A stretch of 47,157 bases of DNA, from the NCBI RefSeq assembly GCF_000479045.1, contig NZ_KI518117.1:1-47157 (forward strand), given 5' to 3'. Positions 26,191-34,776 of the stretch are shown here, piece after piece (the stretch's first letter is position 1; every line of letters starts with the position of its first letter). The position numbers and the translations under genes were made by a program. A model generated the notes under the pieces. That model had not been told where the DNA came from. It ran no database searches and saw nothing but the letters and a program-made list of their open reading frames with translations. Origin of the DNA: Cetobacterium somerae ATCC BAA-474. Its GTDB lineage: Bacteria > Fusobacteriota > Fusobacteriia > Fusobacteriales > Fusobacteriaceae.

Positions 26191-26940
26191 CTATAAAAAA
26201 ATGACTATTGGCTTGTTATTTAAAGGGTGTTTAATCACTTCTACCTCTATTTGGAATATCTCCTTTATTTTTTCAGATACAACTACCTCTTCTGGTGTTC
26301 CTTCGTATTTTATTTCACCATTTTTTATGGCAAAAATATAATCACAGTAACGACTTGCTATATTTATATCATGAATTACTGCAACAACTGTTTTATCTAG
26401 GCTTTTCACTAAATCCATAATTTGGTATTGATATCTTACATCTAAGTGATTTGTTGGTTCATCTAATAATAACACTTGACTCTCTTGTGCTATAGATCTA
26501 GCTATTAAAACTCTCTGCATCTCCCCACCAGAAAGAGTTAAAAAACTAGAATCTTTTAAATGTTTCATTCCAACCTTATCTAAAGCTTCATCAATATCTT
26601 TTTCGTAATCTTTTTTTGAAAATAAAGAACTCTTGTTATATTTTCCCATTTCAACTATCTCTTTAACCGTAAAATCAAAAATAATCTTTTGATTTTGACT
26701 TAAAACAGATATTTTTTTAGATAACTCTTTTACAGAGTAATCATTTAATTCTATTCCATCTACATAAATACTATTCTTTTTAGGAATATAATTTCTATAT
26801 ATATTTTTTAAAAGTGTACTTTTACCACAACCATTTTCACCAATTATTCCAATAAACTTTTTCTCTTTTATATTTAATTTAATATTTTTTAAAATATCTC
26901 TTTTCTCTATTTTAAAATCTAAATCATCTATTTTTATCAC
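26191..26940 (-). CDS. ABC importer ATPase, BtuD/FepC type
   Basis: 249 residues with Walker A GENGCGKSTLLKN, signature LSGGEMQRVLIARS, Walker B VLLLDEPTNHLD and H-loop VIHDIN. Starts with GTG 2 bp after the permease gene, with GGAGG upstream. Last gene of the cobalamin-riboswitch operon cbiK-binding protein-permease-ATPase, so a corrinoid or cobalt-linked role is likely. Confidence 0.92.
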   Translation of the reverse strand: MIKIDDLDFKIEKRDILKNIKLNIKEKKFIGIIGENGCGKSTLLKNIYRNYIPKKNSIYVDGIELNDYSVKELSKKISVLSQNQKIIFDFTVKEIVEMGKYNKSSLFSKKDYEKDIDEALDKVGMKHLKDSSFLTLSGGEMQRVLIARSIAQESQVLLLDEPTNHLDVRYQYQIMDLVKSLDKTVVAVIHDINIASRYCDYIFAIKNGEIKYEGTPEEVVVSEKIKEIFQIEVEVIKHPLNNKPIVIFL

Positions 26941-26942
26941 AA

Positions 26943-27974
26943 TTATCCTCCAAAATTATAGCTATTTTTTCTTAACATACTCATAAAAAATGGGGCACCT
27001 AGCATAGATGTTACAACCCCTATTGGAATCTCTTGTGTTTTAAACATAACTCTCGTTAAAGTATCTGTTCCTAATAAAAATAAAGCTCCTAAAAGTATTG
27101 CACATGGAATTAATCTTTTATGATTACTTCCAACTAATCCTCTACATATATGAGGAATTACCAATCCTACAAATCCAATTACTCCTGTTGCAGAAACTAT
27201 AAATCCAGTTAAAAAAGTAGATATAATTACAATAAAAAATCTCAGTTTTTTTACATCGACACCTAAGGTTTCTGCTAATTCATCTCCTGCAATTAAAATA
27301 TTTAACTCTCTATATTTAAATATAACTAAAATTGCCGATATCAATAATACTAAAAATAGTGTCATTAAACTTTCCCATCTAGCACCTGCTAAACTTCCAG
27401 AAATCCAAAACATAGCTCCCCTTAATTGAGATTCATTTTTAGCAGTTGTTACTAAAAATGTTGTAATTCCAGAAAATAAAGAGGATACAGCCACACCTAT
27501 TAAAACTAATTTAGTACTCGAATATCCTCCATTTCCAGCTAAATAGAAAACTAAAAAAGCTGTGAAGGTCCCAAAAACAAAAGCTCCAACACCTGGTGAA
27601 AAGGATATTCCTAAAATACTTCCCAATACAATGGAGATTACTGCACCTGTACTAGCTCCTGAAGATATTCCTAAAATATATGGACTTGCTAAAGAGTTTT
27701 TTGTTAATGCTTGCATTAAAATTCCAACTAAAGATAATCCTGCACCACCTAACAAAGCTAAAATAACCCTTGGGACTCTTAAGTTCCAAACAATCATCTC
27801 TGTTGATTTTTTCCATTCAATAGAAAAAATCTCTTTATTTGAGAGTTTATTTGCCAATATTTTCCAAACATGAATTGGAGATAGAGAAACACTTCCAATT
27901 GTTACTGCTACTGTTCCTAAAATTATAATTAAAATAAGAGATATTATAATTATATTTCTATCTTTTACTTTCAC
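26943..27974 (-). CDS. ABC importer permease, FecCD/BtuC family
   Basis: 343 residues and about ten membrane helices: VWNLRVPRVILALLGGAGLS, TKNSLASPYILGISSGASTG and GVIGFVGLVIPHICR. Overlaps the binding-protein gene by 4 bp (ATGA). Placement under the cobalamin riboswitch suggests BtuC, but the FecCD family covers other metal chelates too. Confidence 0.9.
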   Translation of the reverse strand: MKVKDRNIIIISLILIIILGTVAVTIGSVSLSPIHVWKILANKLSNKEIFSIEWKKSTEMIVWNLRVPRVILALLGGAGLSLVGILMQALTKNSLASPYILGISSGASTGAVISIVLGSILGISFSPGVGAFVFGTFTAFLVFYLAGNGGYSSTKLVLIGVAVSSLFSGITTFLVTTAKNESQLRGAMFWISGSLAGARWESLMTLFLVLLISAILVIFKYRELNILIAGDELAETLGVDVKKLRFFIVIISTFLTGFIVSATGVIGFVGLVIPHICRGLVGSNHKRLIPCAILLGALFLLGTDTLTRVMFKTQEIPIGVVTSMLGAPFFMSMLRKNSYNFGG

Positions 27975-28831
27975 TTTTTTTCCTCTCTTAATCCACTTGA
28001 AATTATCTCAATACCTTTACCAACCTTAACTCCTGCCGATATATAACTTAATGGAACTCTTATAAATCTATTGTTTTTAACAGCTTCTAATTGAGATATT
28101 GGAGAGTTATTTTTTAAATATTCTATTTTATTCTTATAGCTTATATTTCCATAATCTATAACTATAATAACTTCTGGATTTTCATCCAATACTTTTTCCC
28201 ATGTTCCAAGTCCAAATGAGAAATTTGTATCTTTAAAAATATTTTCTCCTCCAGCTATTTCAATCATAGTATTTCCAATTCCACTTCCTCCAACTACAAA
28301 TGGTGCTGATTCTTGGCTATCATATGCAAAAACCTTGATACTTTTTTTGTTTTTATTATTTTCTGTAACTTTAATAATATCTTTTTTCATATTTTCAACA
28401 ACATTTTTAGCATTATCTTTTAAATTAAAAATATCTCCGAACATCAATATATCGTCATATATATCCTCAATTTTAGATGTATCTTGAGATTTTGTAAACA
28501 CAACTTTTACACCATTTTCCTTTAGTTCCTCTACTGTTCCTAAATTTTTAGGAGTTGCTATAGATTTCCATCCTGTTAAAAGGTTAGGATTTAAAGCATA
28601 AAATTGCTCTTTAGTTGGAGCTCCTTTTGATAAAACTGGTATCTTATCATATTTCTCCTTTAATTCTGGAAGTATTTCATCATCTAAATAAGCTGTTCCT
28701 AAAATCTGATTTTCCGCTCCTATAGCTAATAAAATTTCTGTTGTAAACTGTGATGTTGAAACTGCCCTTACATTCTCTTTAGAAAAACTTAAAGTAGTTA
28801 TCAGTAAAAATAGTAACAATATTTTCTTCAT
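27971..28831 (-). CDS. ABC substrate-binding protein, BtuF-like
   Basis: 286 residues with a signal peptide (about 1-17, ending SFS) and class III binding-protein fold: AVSTSQFTTEILLAIGA, LSKGAPTKEQFYALNPNLL and GGSGIGNTMIEIAGGENIF. No lipobox. Third cistron-level product under the riboswitch via cbiK; an intercistronic hairpin at 28855-28873 precedes it. Probable ligand: a corrinoid or related tetrapyrrole, by context. Confidence 0.85.
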   Translation of the reverse strand: MKKILLLFLLITTLSFSKENVRAVSTSQFTTEILLAIGAENQILGTAYLDDEILPELKEKYDKIPVLSKGAPTKEQFYALNPNLLTGWKSIATPKNLGTVEELKENGVKVVFTKSQDTSKIEDIYDDILMFGDIFNLKDNAKNVVENMKKDIIKVTENNKNKKSIKVFAYDSQESAPFVVGGSGIGNTMIEIAGGENIFKDTNFSFGLGTWEKVLDENPEVIIVIDYGNISYKNKIEYLKNNSPISQLEAVKNNRFIRVPLSYISAGVKVGKGIEIISSGLREEKK

Positions 28832-28854
28832 AATTTCTCCTTTTAATAAAAAGC

Positions 28855-28873
28855 GGAAGAGTTAAACTCTTCC
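28855..28873 (-). terminator. Intercistronic hairpin between cbiK and the binding-protein gene
   Basis: GGAAGAGTT and AACTCTTCC form a 9-bp perfect stem; on the minus strand it is followed by GCTTTTTATT. It may act as a partial terminator, giving more cbiK than transporter mRNA, or as an mRNA stabiliser. Confidence 0.6.
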
Positions 28874-28875
28874 AA

Positions 28876-29721
28876 TTAATGAGAAGCTTTTCTTCCTTTA
28901 GCATACTCAGCTTTTTTTACTAGTATATCCTCTGGTTGAGAATTCTCTAATTTTTTAGCTCTCTCTATAAAAATATTTTGAATAGATTCAATTTCACCTA
29001 AACCTCTTAAATTTACCTCTACTTCAAATCCATTCTCTTCCAATGATTCTTTCCAATCTTCAGCTATATCATTTTTAGCATGATCTCCAGCTACAAACAT
29101 AAGAGGCATTAACGTAACTTTTCTTTTATTATCTCTTTTTAACTCTCTTACTACATTATCTAGCCCTGGATATCCTTCTACCGTTCCTATGTATATAGGT
29201 TTTTCTAAGTCTTTTGTAACATAAGCTAACATTGGATAAGCTGACAATGCAGGATGCTCTGTGCCATGCCCTATCATCACAACTCCTTCATCCTCTTTTA
29301 AAACTCCAACTTCTTTTTCTATTACTTCAATTAACTTAAAATAATCATCTACTTCTGTTAATAATGGAGTTCCAACTCTTATATCTTCAAATTTATCAGA
29401 AAACATATCCACTTCTCTTTTTAAAGCTTCCATTTCAGTTCCATTTATTATATATGTTGGTTGAATAATTACATGTTGATATCCTTGCTCTACTAGTTTT
29501 TCTAAAATTTGAGTGGTATTTAAATTTTCAATACCTCTTTTTGAAAGTATTCTATTTATAATTCTTGATGTATAAACCTGAAAAAAATCTAATTTATCAA
29601 ACTCATTTTTTAATTTTTTATTTATTATATCTATTGTTTTTTCTCTTGTGTCTTCATGTGTCGTTCCAAAATGTGCTGCTATAATCGCGCCCTTTTCCAT
29701 AGTTTTGTAAAAGTTCATCAT
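28876..29721 (-). CDS. cbiK: Sirohydrochlorin cobaltochelatase
   Basis: Inserts Co2+ into sirohydrochlorin in the anaerobic cobalamin pathway. 281 residues, the CbiK chelatase fold: IIAAHFGTTHEDTR near the N-terminus, VVMIGHGTEHPA in the middle (the metal-binding His on a conserved strand) and MPLMFVAGDHAKNDIAEDW near the C-terminus (second His). No cleavable signal is evident, so it is probably cytoplasmic, unlike Desulfovibrio periplasmic CbiKp. GGGAG precedes two adjacent ATGs at 29721 and 29718. First gene behind the cobalamin riboswitch; the rest of the pathway is not in the window. Confidence 0.93.
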   Translation of the reverse strand: MMNFYKTMEKGAIIAAHFGTTHEDTREKTIDIINKKLKNEFDKLDFFQVYTSRIINRILSKRGIENLNTTQILEKLVEQGYQHVIIQPTYIINGTEMEALKREVDMFSDKFEDIRVGTPLLTEVDDYFKLIEVIEKEVGVLKEDEGVVMIGHGTEHPALSAYPMLAYVTKDLEKPIYIGTVEGYPGLDNVVRELKRDNKRKVTLMPLMFVAGDHAKNDIAEDWKESLEENGFEVEVNLRGLGEIESIQNIFIERAKKLENSQPEDILVKKAEYAKGRKASH

Positions 29722-29778
29722 TAATCTCCCTGTATTATTTTTCTTTATTTTTATTTTAAATTAAAATTTCTCACCAAT

Positions 29779-29815
29779 AAAAAAAACCTCCCTTTTGAAA
29801 ATACTAAAAGAGAAG
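29779..29815 (-). terminator. Terminator of the cobalamin riboswitch, with competing antiterminator
   Basis: On the minus strand CTTCTCTTTT pairs with AAAAGGGAGG (ten pairs with G-U wobbles), followed by eight T at 29779-29786. The same CTTCTCT can instead pair with AGAGAAG at 29831-29837, extended by GTAAA/TTTAC, making an antiterminator spanning 29809-29837. The two structures are mutually exclusive, giving an OFF switch on ligand binding. Confidence 0.82.
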
Positions 29816-29837
29816 TGTAAAAACCTTTACCTTCTCT

Positions 29838-30015
29838 GTCCTCGCAGAATTCTAAATAATGGCAGGTCTCCTGACTTAGATTCATCCTACTCACAGCCCT
29901 TCCCAAGGTTTATATCCTCAGTGGTATTACTGTTTTCATCCTCTATACAGTGGCGGGACCGTTTGAGATTTTCACTCAATTCCCTTTTAATCAAGTTGAA
30001 CCATTACATTTTTAT
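29838..30015 (-). promoter_or_regulatory. Cobalamin riboswitch aptamer
   Basis: The minus strand carries the hallmark elements in order: GGGAATTGAGTGAAAATCTC, GGTCCCGCCACTG, GAGGATGAAAAC, CCTTGGGAAGGGCTGTGAG and finally AGTCAGGAGACCTGCC (the B12 box region). It sits between a promoter at 30023-30051 and a terminator/antiterminator, in the 5' leader of cbiK. Expected to repress cbiK and the downstream importer when adenosyl- or other cobalamins are plentiful. Confidence 0.95.
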
Positions 30016-30022
30016 CTAATTA

Positions 30023-30051
30023 ATATTAACACTTTATCGTACAAATTTCAA
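30023..30051 (-). promoter_or_regulatory. Promoter of the cobalamin riboswitch-cbiK operon
   Basis: TTGAAA-N17-TAATAT on the minus strand, starting transcription a few bases before the aptamer. Divergent from the ABC exporter promoter. Confidence 0.75.
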
Positions 30052-30113
30052 TCAAATTATCTAAAATTTATAACATTATCATCTATTATTTATATTATTT
30101 ATATCATGAAGTA

Positions 30114-30143
30114 TTGACTTTTAGGTATAAAAAAAGTTACTAT
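30114..30143 (+). promoter_or_regulatory. Promoter of the ABC exporter gene
   Basis: TTGACT-N18-TACTAT on the plus strand, about 38 bp upstream of the ATG; AAGGAG at 30167-30172 is the ribosome binding site. Confidence 0.65.
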
Positions 30144-30180
30144 TAATTTAGAAATAAATGTATTTTAAGGAGAACTTTTT

Positions 30181-31890
30181 ATGAAAAAAACATCTTTTGG
30201 AACTCTTATTTACTATTTAAAAAAGGAAAATAAGCTTCTTCTTCTATTTTTAGGTGTGAGATTAGCTATGACTGCTATTGATGTTTACTCACCACTTTTA
30301 ATTAAAAATTTAATAGATGATGCTCTTCCATCTAAAAATATTGATTTACTGTTAAAATTTTCTATTATACTAATTATTCTTTATATTTTGCGTCTATTTT
30401 TTGCCGTTAATTCTCAAGCAAACGGAAAATTAATGGGAAGTAAAATAAAACAAAGTATGAGAAATGATCTATTAAAAAAACTTTTAAATCAACCTAGTGA
30501 GTTTTTTAAAAAAAATCAAAGTGGTGATTTAATTTCTAGAGTTATTAATGACTTAGATAGTGTTTCCACTCTTTGTCATAGAGGATTAGAGGATTTTATA
30601 TTTTCAGTTATAACTATTATTGCTTCTATCTTTATAATGATAGATTTTGATTTAAAACTTTCACTAATTACTTTATTTCCTTTACCACTAACATTAATCT
30701 TTGTTTATAAGGAAAATAAAAAAATGAAAGCTGGTCATAGAAGTGTTCGAAAAAATTCAGGTTTATTATCTGCTAATCTTCATGATATTTTGAGAACTAT
30801 CTCTTTTTTAAAAGATAACTATTTAGAAGGTTATGCTCAAAAAAGATTTCTTGAAAAAAATGATACTCTTTTAGAAAGTGAAAAGAAGAATATGATTCCA
30901 TCTAGCTTAATTGTTTCAGGAGTAACTTTTTACTCCAATATAACTCAACTTATAATTATTCTTGCTGGAGGTTATTTATACATAAAAGATGGAGTTACAA
31001 TGGGAATTATCTTATCTTTTTTGCTTTTAGTTGATCGTTTTAGACTTAGAATTATGAGAATGGTTGGACTTGTTGATATCTATCAAAAAGGAATATCTGG
31101 AGTTAATAGATTTACTGAAATTATAAATCTTAACAATAGAATGGATGGAGATATACCACTAATAGAACCTATCACTTCAATTGAATTTAAAAATATAGGC
31201 TTTTCTTATGATGAGAAATCTATTTTACAAAACTTTAATTTAAAAATAGAAAAAGGAGAAAAAATAGCTCTAGTTGGTGAAAGTGGAATTGGTAAAAGTA
31301 CTACTGCTTCTCTTTTAAAAAGAGCTTTACTTCCTACAAATGGGGAGATTTTAATTAATAATATTCCATTAAATAAAATAACTTTTAAAACATATTTAGA
31401 ACGACTTGGAATCGTAGATCAAAGTGATTATATTATAAATGGAAGTTTAATTGATAATATCACTCTTGTAAAAGAAAATTGTACTGAAGAGGAATTAAAC
31501 TTTGCAATTGAAAAATCATATGTTTATGAAATTTTTGACAAATTTCCTCAAGAGGAAAATACTATAATTGGTGAAGGTGGAGTACATGTAAGCTCTGGAC
31601 AAAGACAAAAAATTGCTATGGCTAGGTTATTCTTAAAAAATCCTGATTTGATTCTTTTAGATGAAGCAACTAATGCCTTAGATATTATCAATGAAAAATC
31701 TATTTTAAAAAATATAAAAGAGGAATATAATGATAGAATTGTTATCGCAATAACTCATAGACTTAGTATCCTTGAAGATTTTGATAAAATCTATGTCTTG
31801 GGAGATGATAATATTGTTGAATCTGGTTCATTTAAAGAACTTCTAAAATTAGAAGGTAAATTCTATAGGTTATATCATGGAATTAGATAA
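30181..31890 (+). CDS. ABC exporter half-transporter (membrane domain fused to ATPase)
   Basis: 569 residues. An N-terminal type-1 exporter membrane domain (about 1-310, six helices) is followed by an ATPase domain with Walker A GESGIGKSTTAS, Q-loop VDQSDYI, a signature reading VSSGQRQKIAMARL instead of LSGGQ, Walker B LILLDEATNALD and H-loop AITHRLS. It should work as a homodimer exporting a lipid, drug or peptide; no peptidase domain and no partner gene are present, so the cargo is unknown. Monocistronic, with its own promoter and a bidirectional terminator. Confidence 0.9.
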   Translation: MKKTSFGTLIYYLKKENKLLLLFLGVRLAMTAIDVYSPLLIKNLIDDALPSKNIDLLLKFSIILIILYILRLFFAVNSQANGKLMGSKIKQSMRNDLLKKLLNQPSEFFKKNQSGDLISRVINDLDSVSTLCHRGLEDFIFSVITIIASIFIMIDFDLKLSLITLFPLPLTLIFVYKENKKMKAGHRSVRKNSGLLSANLHDILRTISFLKDNYLEGYAQKRFLEKNDTLLESEKKNMIPSSLIVSGVTFYSNITQLIIILAGGYLYIKDGVTMGIILSFLLLVDRFRLRIMRMVGLVDIYQKGISGVNRFTEIINLNNRMDGDIPLIEPITSIEFKNIGFSYDEKSILQNFNLKIEKGEKIALVGESGIGKSTTASLLKRALLPTNGEILINNIPLNKITFKTYLERLGIVDQSDYIINGSLIDNITLVKENCTEEELNFAIEKSYVYEIFDKFPQEENTIIGEGGVHVSSGQRQKIAMARLFLKNPDLILLDEATNALDIINEKSILKNIKEEYNDRIVIAITHRLSILEDFDKIYVLGDDNIVESGSFKELLKLEGKFYRLYHGIR

Positions 31891-31893
31891 AGT

Positions 31894-31923
31894 AAAAGCC
31901 ACCTTGAAGGTGGCTTTTTTTAT
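31894..31923. terminator. Bidirectional intrinsic terminator
   Basis: AAAAGCCACCTT and AAGGTGGCTTTT form a tight GC-rich hairpin, with T runs on both strands. It ends the ABC exporter (+) and the cystine operon (-), whose stops flank it. Confidence 0.9.
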
Positions 31924-31925
31924 TA

Positions 31926-33356
31926 TTACTCAATCTCAGAAGAGTTTGCTTCATTTCCTGCTTCTGCATCTTGATAAACTTCATGATTTAAGTTTCCTAA
32001 ACTCTTATCAACCATTAATGCGTTTGTAACTGATCCAATTACGTTTAACATTGTTCTTGGCATATCGATAATAGGATCGATTGCTAAGATTGGGTTAATT
32101 AGAGGGAACATAGCTGCTAATCCAGTTCCTGATAAAGCAACTGAAGCTGCCATTGTTGCTGTTCCTGGAATTCCTGCAATTCCTAATGAACTAATTGCCA
32201 CAACAATTATAGACATTACTATTAATGTTGCATCAATTGGATGTCCGCTCATATTTGTAACAAATACAATTGTTAATGCTGGGAATATTCCTGCACAACC
32301 TTGCATTCCTGCTGTTGTACCAAAACTTGCAACAAAACTTGCTGTTGATTCACTAACACCTAGTTTATTAGTTAATGTTGAAATTGTTACTGGTAAACAT
32401 CCAACACTTGATCTAGACGTAAATGCTAAAATCATTAAAGAGATACTTTTCTTTACATATGTAAATGGATTTAATCCAAAGAATGATACTGCTATCATCT
32501 GTATTACAAACATAACTGCTGTTGCTAAGTATAAAACTGCTATGAATTTTCCTACTTCTGCTATTGCTCCAATACCTTTTTGTGCAATTGTGTTTGCTAA
32601 TAATGGTACTACTGCTAAAGGCATCCATCTAATAATACTCATTGCCATTGATACTATAATTTTTTGAGAAGCATTTATTAAATCAAAGAATGGCTTTACA
32701 GTATCCATATATTTCTTTGACATTCTCTTTGCTGCTACTCCAACAACTGCTGAGAATATAACTAATCCAACAATATTTAACTTAACCATTGCTTCAACTG
32801 GGTTTGAAGGAATAAGAGCTTTCAATGTATCAACAATATTGCTAACCTCTCTGATTTTTCTTCCACCCTCTGTTGCTACAGCTTGTACTGCATCAGTTGA
32901 AACTTTTCCAACTTCAAATAAATTTCCTAAAAGTAATCCAACACCTACAGAAATTGCAACCATTACTAAAGTAATAATTAAACTTTTCTTTACTAAATCT
33001 CCTAAATTCGCATCCTCTTTCATGTTAATAATAACATGTATGATTGATACCATAACTAATGGAATAACTAACATTCTAATTAAAGATATAAATCCTCCAC
33101 CAAGTAAGCTATACCATAGTGTTGTCTCTTTTACAAATGTTAAATTCATTGGATTCTCTGGGAATCCAGCTACAAATTGAATTGCTAATCCTAAAATTAA
33201 ACCAACAACTGTTGCAACCATAACTTTTGCTGAAAAGTTAAATTTTTTCTTTGGTAACATATTTATTAGAAATAAAATTACTAATAATGCTACTAAGAAA
33301 CCAACAGTTTTCAAATCACTAATCATTAAAAATTGTTCAAAAAATACATTGTTCAT
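31926..33356 (-). CDS. TcyP-like L-cystine:cation symporter (DAACS family)
   Basis: 476 residues with the dicarboxylate/amino acid:cation symporter fold: FISLIRMLVIPLVMVSII, LAFTSRSSVGCLPVTI (the serine-rich loop) and a C-terminal PIIDMPRTMLNVIGSV substrate and cation segment. End to end it resembles the Bacillus cystine transporter TcyP, including the GLNP.TYVKK and F..FG...G..GCAGI..A segments, rather than GltP. It is the last gene of the cyuA-flavoprotein-symporter operon, so cystine uptake fits the context. GGGAG lies upstream of the ATG, with a T-rich spacer on the coding-strand complement. Confidence 0.86.
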   Translation of the reverse strand: MNNVFFEQFLMISDLKTVGFLVALLVILFLINMLPKKKFNFSAKVMVATVVGLILGLAIQFVAGFPENPMNLTFVKETTLWYSLLGGGFISLIRMLVIPLVMVSIIHVIINMKEDANLGDLVKKSLIITLVMVAISVGVGLLLGNLFEVGKVSTDAVQAVATEGGRKIREVSNIVDTLKALIPSNPVEAMVKLNIVGLVIFSAVVGVAAKRMSKKYMDTVKPFFDLINASQKIIVSMAMSIIRWMPLAVVPLLANTIAQKGIGAIAEVGKFIAVLYLATAVMFVIQMIAVSFFGLNPFTYVKKSISLMILAFTSRSSVGCLPVTISTLTNKLGVSESTASFVASFGTTAGMQGCAGIFPALTIVFVTNMSGHPIDATLIVMSIIVVAISSLGIAGIPGTATMAASVALSGTGLAAMFPLINPILAIDPIIDMPRTMLNVIGSVTNALMVDKSLGNLNHEVYQDAEAGNEANSSEIE

Positions 33357-33405
33357 TGTTTTTTTTTCTCCCGTTTCTATATTTTAATTTTTATTGAAGC
33401 CTATT

Positions 33406-34749
33406 TTATTTTGCTACATTACCAGCTACGTTCATTACATCCCAAGTTCTAGCAAATGGTGGAGCATAACAGAAATCCATCATTCCAATCTCATCCACTG
33501 TTAACTTAGCATAAATCGCTGTTGCTAAAGAGTCTACTCTTAAAACTGCGCCTTTTTTACCTGCAATTTGTCCTCCTAAAAGAACTCTTGTATCTGCATC
33601 ATAAATTAACTTTACAAATATGTCCTCTCTACCTGGATAATAGTTTGTTTGATTTTTATCTTTTATAAATACAGTTTTATAGTTTATTCCCATTTTTATT
33701 GCTTCAGATTCTGTTATTCCAGTTCTTCCAGCCTCTACATCCATAACTTTTACTGCTGCTGATCCTAAAGTTCCTTGAAACTCAGTTTCTACTCCTGCTA
33801 AGTTTTCTCCAACTATTCTACCAATTTTATTAGCAGTTGTTGCAAGAGGAATATACACATTTTCTTTTCTTACTAAATGAGGAACTGTTGCACAATCTCC
33901 TGCTGAGTAGATTGAATCAATACTTGTTCTTCCATGGTTATCTATTACTAAAGCTCCATTTCCTAACATTTCAATTCCTGTTTCTTTTAAGAAAGCTGTA
34001 TTTGGTCTTACTCCTGTTGATACAACAACTATATCAGCTGGGTATTCCCCTTTGTTAGTCTTTACTTTTACAACTTTTCCATTTTCCTCTACAATCTCTT
34101 GTACAATCTCTTCTAAGTGCAGTTCTACACCTTCGTGAGTTCTTATTTCCTCTTCCATAACATCAGTTATCTCTTTATCAAAACTTTCTAAAAGAACTCT
34201 ATCACCTAATTGAATTATTCTAACACTTCTTTTTCCTAAATGTTTAGCTGCCTCTGCTACTTCAAGTCCAATATATCCAGCTCCAACTATAACGATATCT
34301 TGGTTCTCATCTTTTAGCATCTCTTCTTTTAAGACTATTCCATCTGTATAATCTTTTAAAGTATACACACCTTTAGTAGATAAATTTTTAATTGGTGGCA
34401 TTATTGCATGAGCTCCTGTAGCTACCATTAATTTATCATAATTGTCTATAAAAGTTTCACCTGTTACTAAATTTTTAACAGTTACCTCTTTTTTATCTAC
34501 ATCAATTGCTATAACTTCGTGCTTTATTTTTATGTTCATTCCAGCTTCTATAAATTTCTCTACTGGTCTTGCTATCATATTATTTGGACTTTCAAAAAAG
34601 TTTCCAACATAGTATGGAAGCCCACAAGCTCCCCATGAAACAACCTCAGTTTTTTCATAAATTACTAACTCTGCTTCTTTGTTAAGTCTACTTGCTTTTG
34701 CTGCTGCTGACATTCCAGCGGCAACTCCACCGATAATTATTATTTTCAT
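33406..34749 (-). CDS. FAD/NAD(P)H disulfide reductase, CoA-disulfide-reductase type
   Basis: 447 residues: FAD-binding IIIIGGVAAGMSAAAKA at the N-terminus, a single redox cysteine in WGACGLPYYVG (no CxxxxC pair), NAD(P)H-binding IVIVGAGYIGLEVAEAA, FAD-binding STGVRPNTAFL and SAGDCATV, and a dimerisation domain ending FCYAPPFARTWD, whose Tyr is typical of CoA-disulfide reductases. ATG 34749 is chosen because AGGAGG lies 4 bp upstream; the frame opens six codons earlier. Between cystine symporter and cysteine desulfidase it probably reduces CoA disulfide, cystine-type mixed disulfides or persulfide; NADH oxidase is the alternative. Confidence 0.85.
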   Translation of the reverse strand: MKIIIIGGVAAGMSAAAKASRLNKEAELVIYEKTEVVSWGACGLPYYVGNFFESPNNMIARPVEKFIEAGMNIKIKHEVIAIDVDKKEVTVKNLVTGETFIDNYDKLMVATGAHAIMPPIKNLSTKGVYTLKDYTDGIVLKEEMLKDENQDIVIVGAGYIGLEVAEAAKHLGKRSVRIIQLGDRVLLESFDKEITDVMEEEIRTHEGVELHLEEIVQEIVEENGKVVKVKTNKGEYPADIVVVSTGVRPNTAFLKETGIEMLGNGALVIDNHGRTSIDSIYSAGDCATVPHLVRKENVYIPLATTANKIGRIVGENLAGVETEFQGTLGSAAVKVMDVEAGRTGITESEAIKMGINYKTVFIKDKNQTNYYPGREDIFVKLIYDADTRVLLGGQIAGKKGAVLRVDSLATAIYAKLTVDEIGMMDFCYAPPFARTWDVMNVAGNVAK

Positions 34750-34776
34750 TTTTCCTCCTAAAACCATATATTAAAA

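Noticed and set aside
27562-27873. Plus-strand frame antisense to the FecCD permease
   Set aside because: Mirror of a conserved membrane gene; the same artefact appears at 24358-24618 in the other permease.
31926-33356. Glutamate/aspartate symporter (GltP)
   Set aside because: Overall layout and C-terminal residues resemble TcyP more than GltP, and the operon partners are cysteine enzymes.
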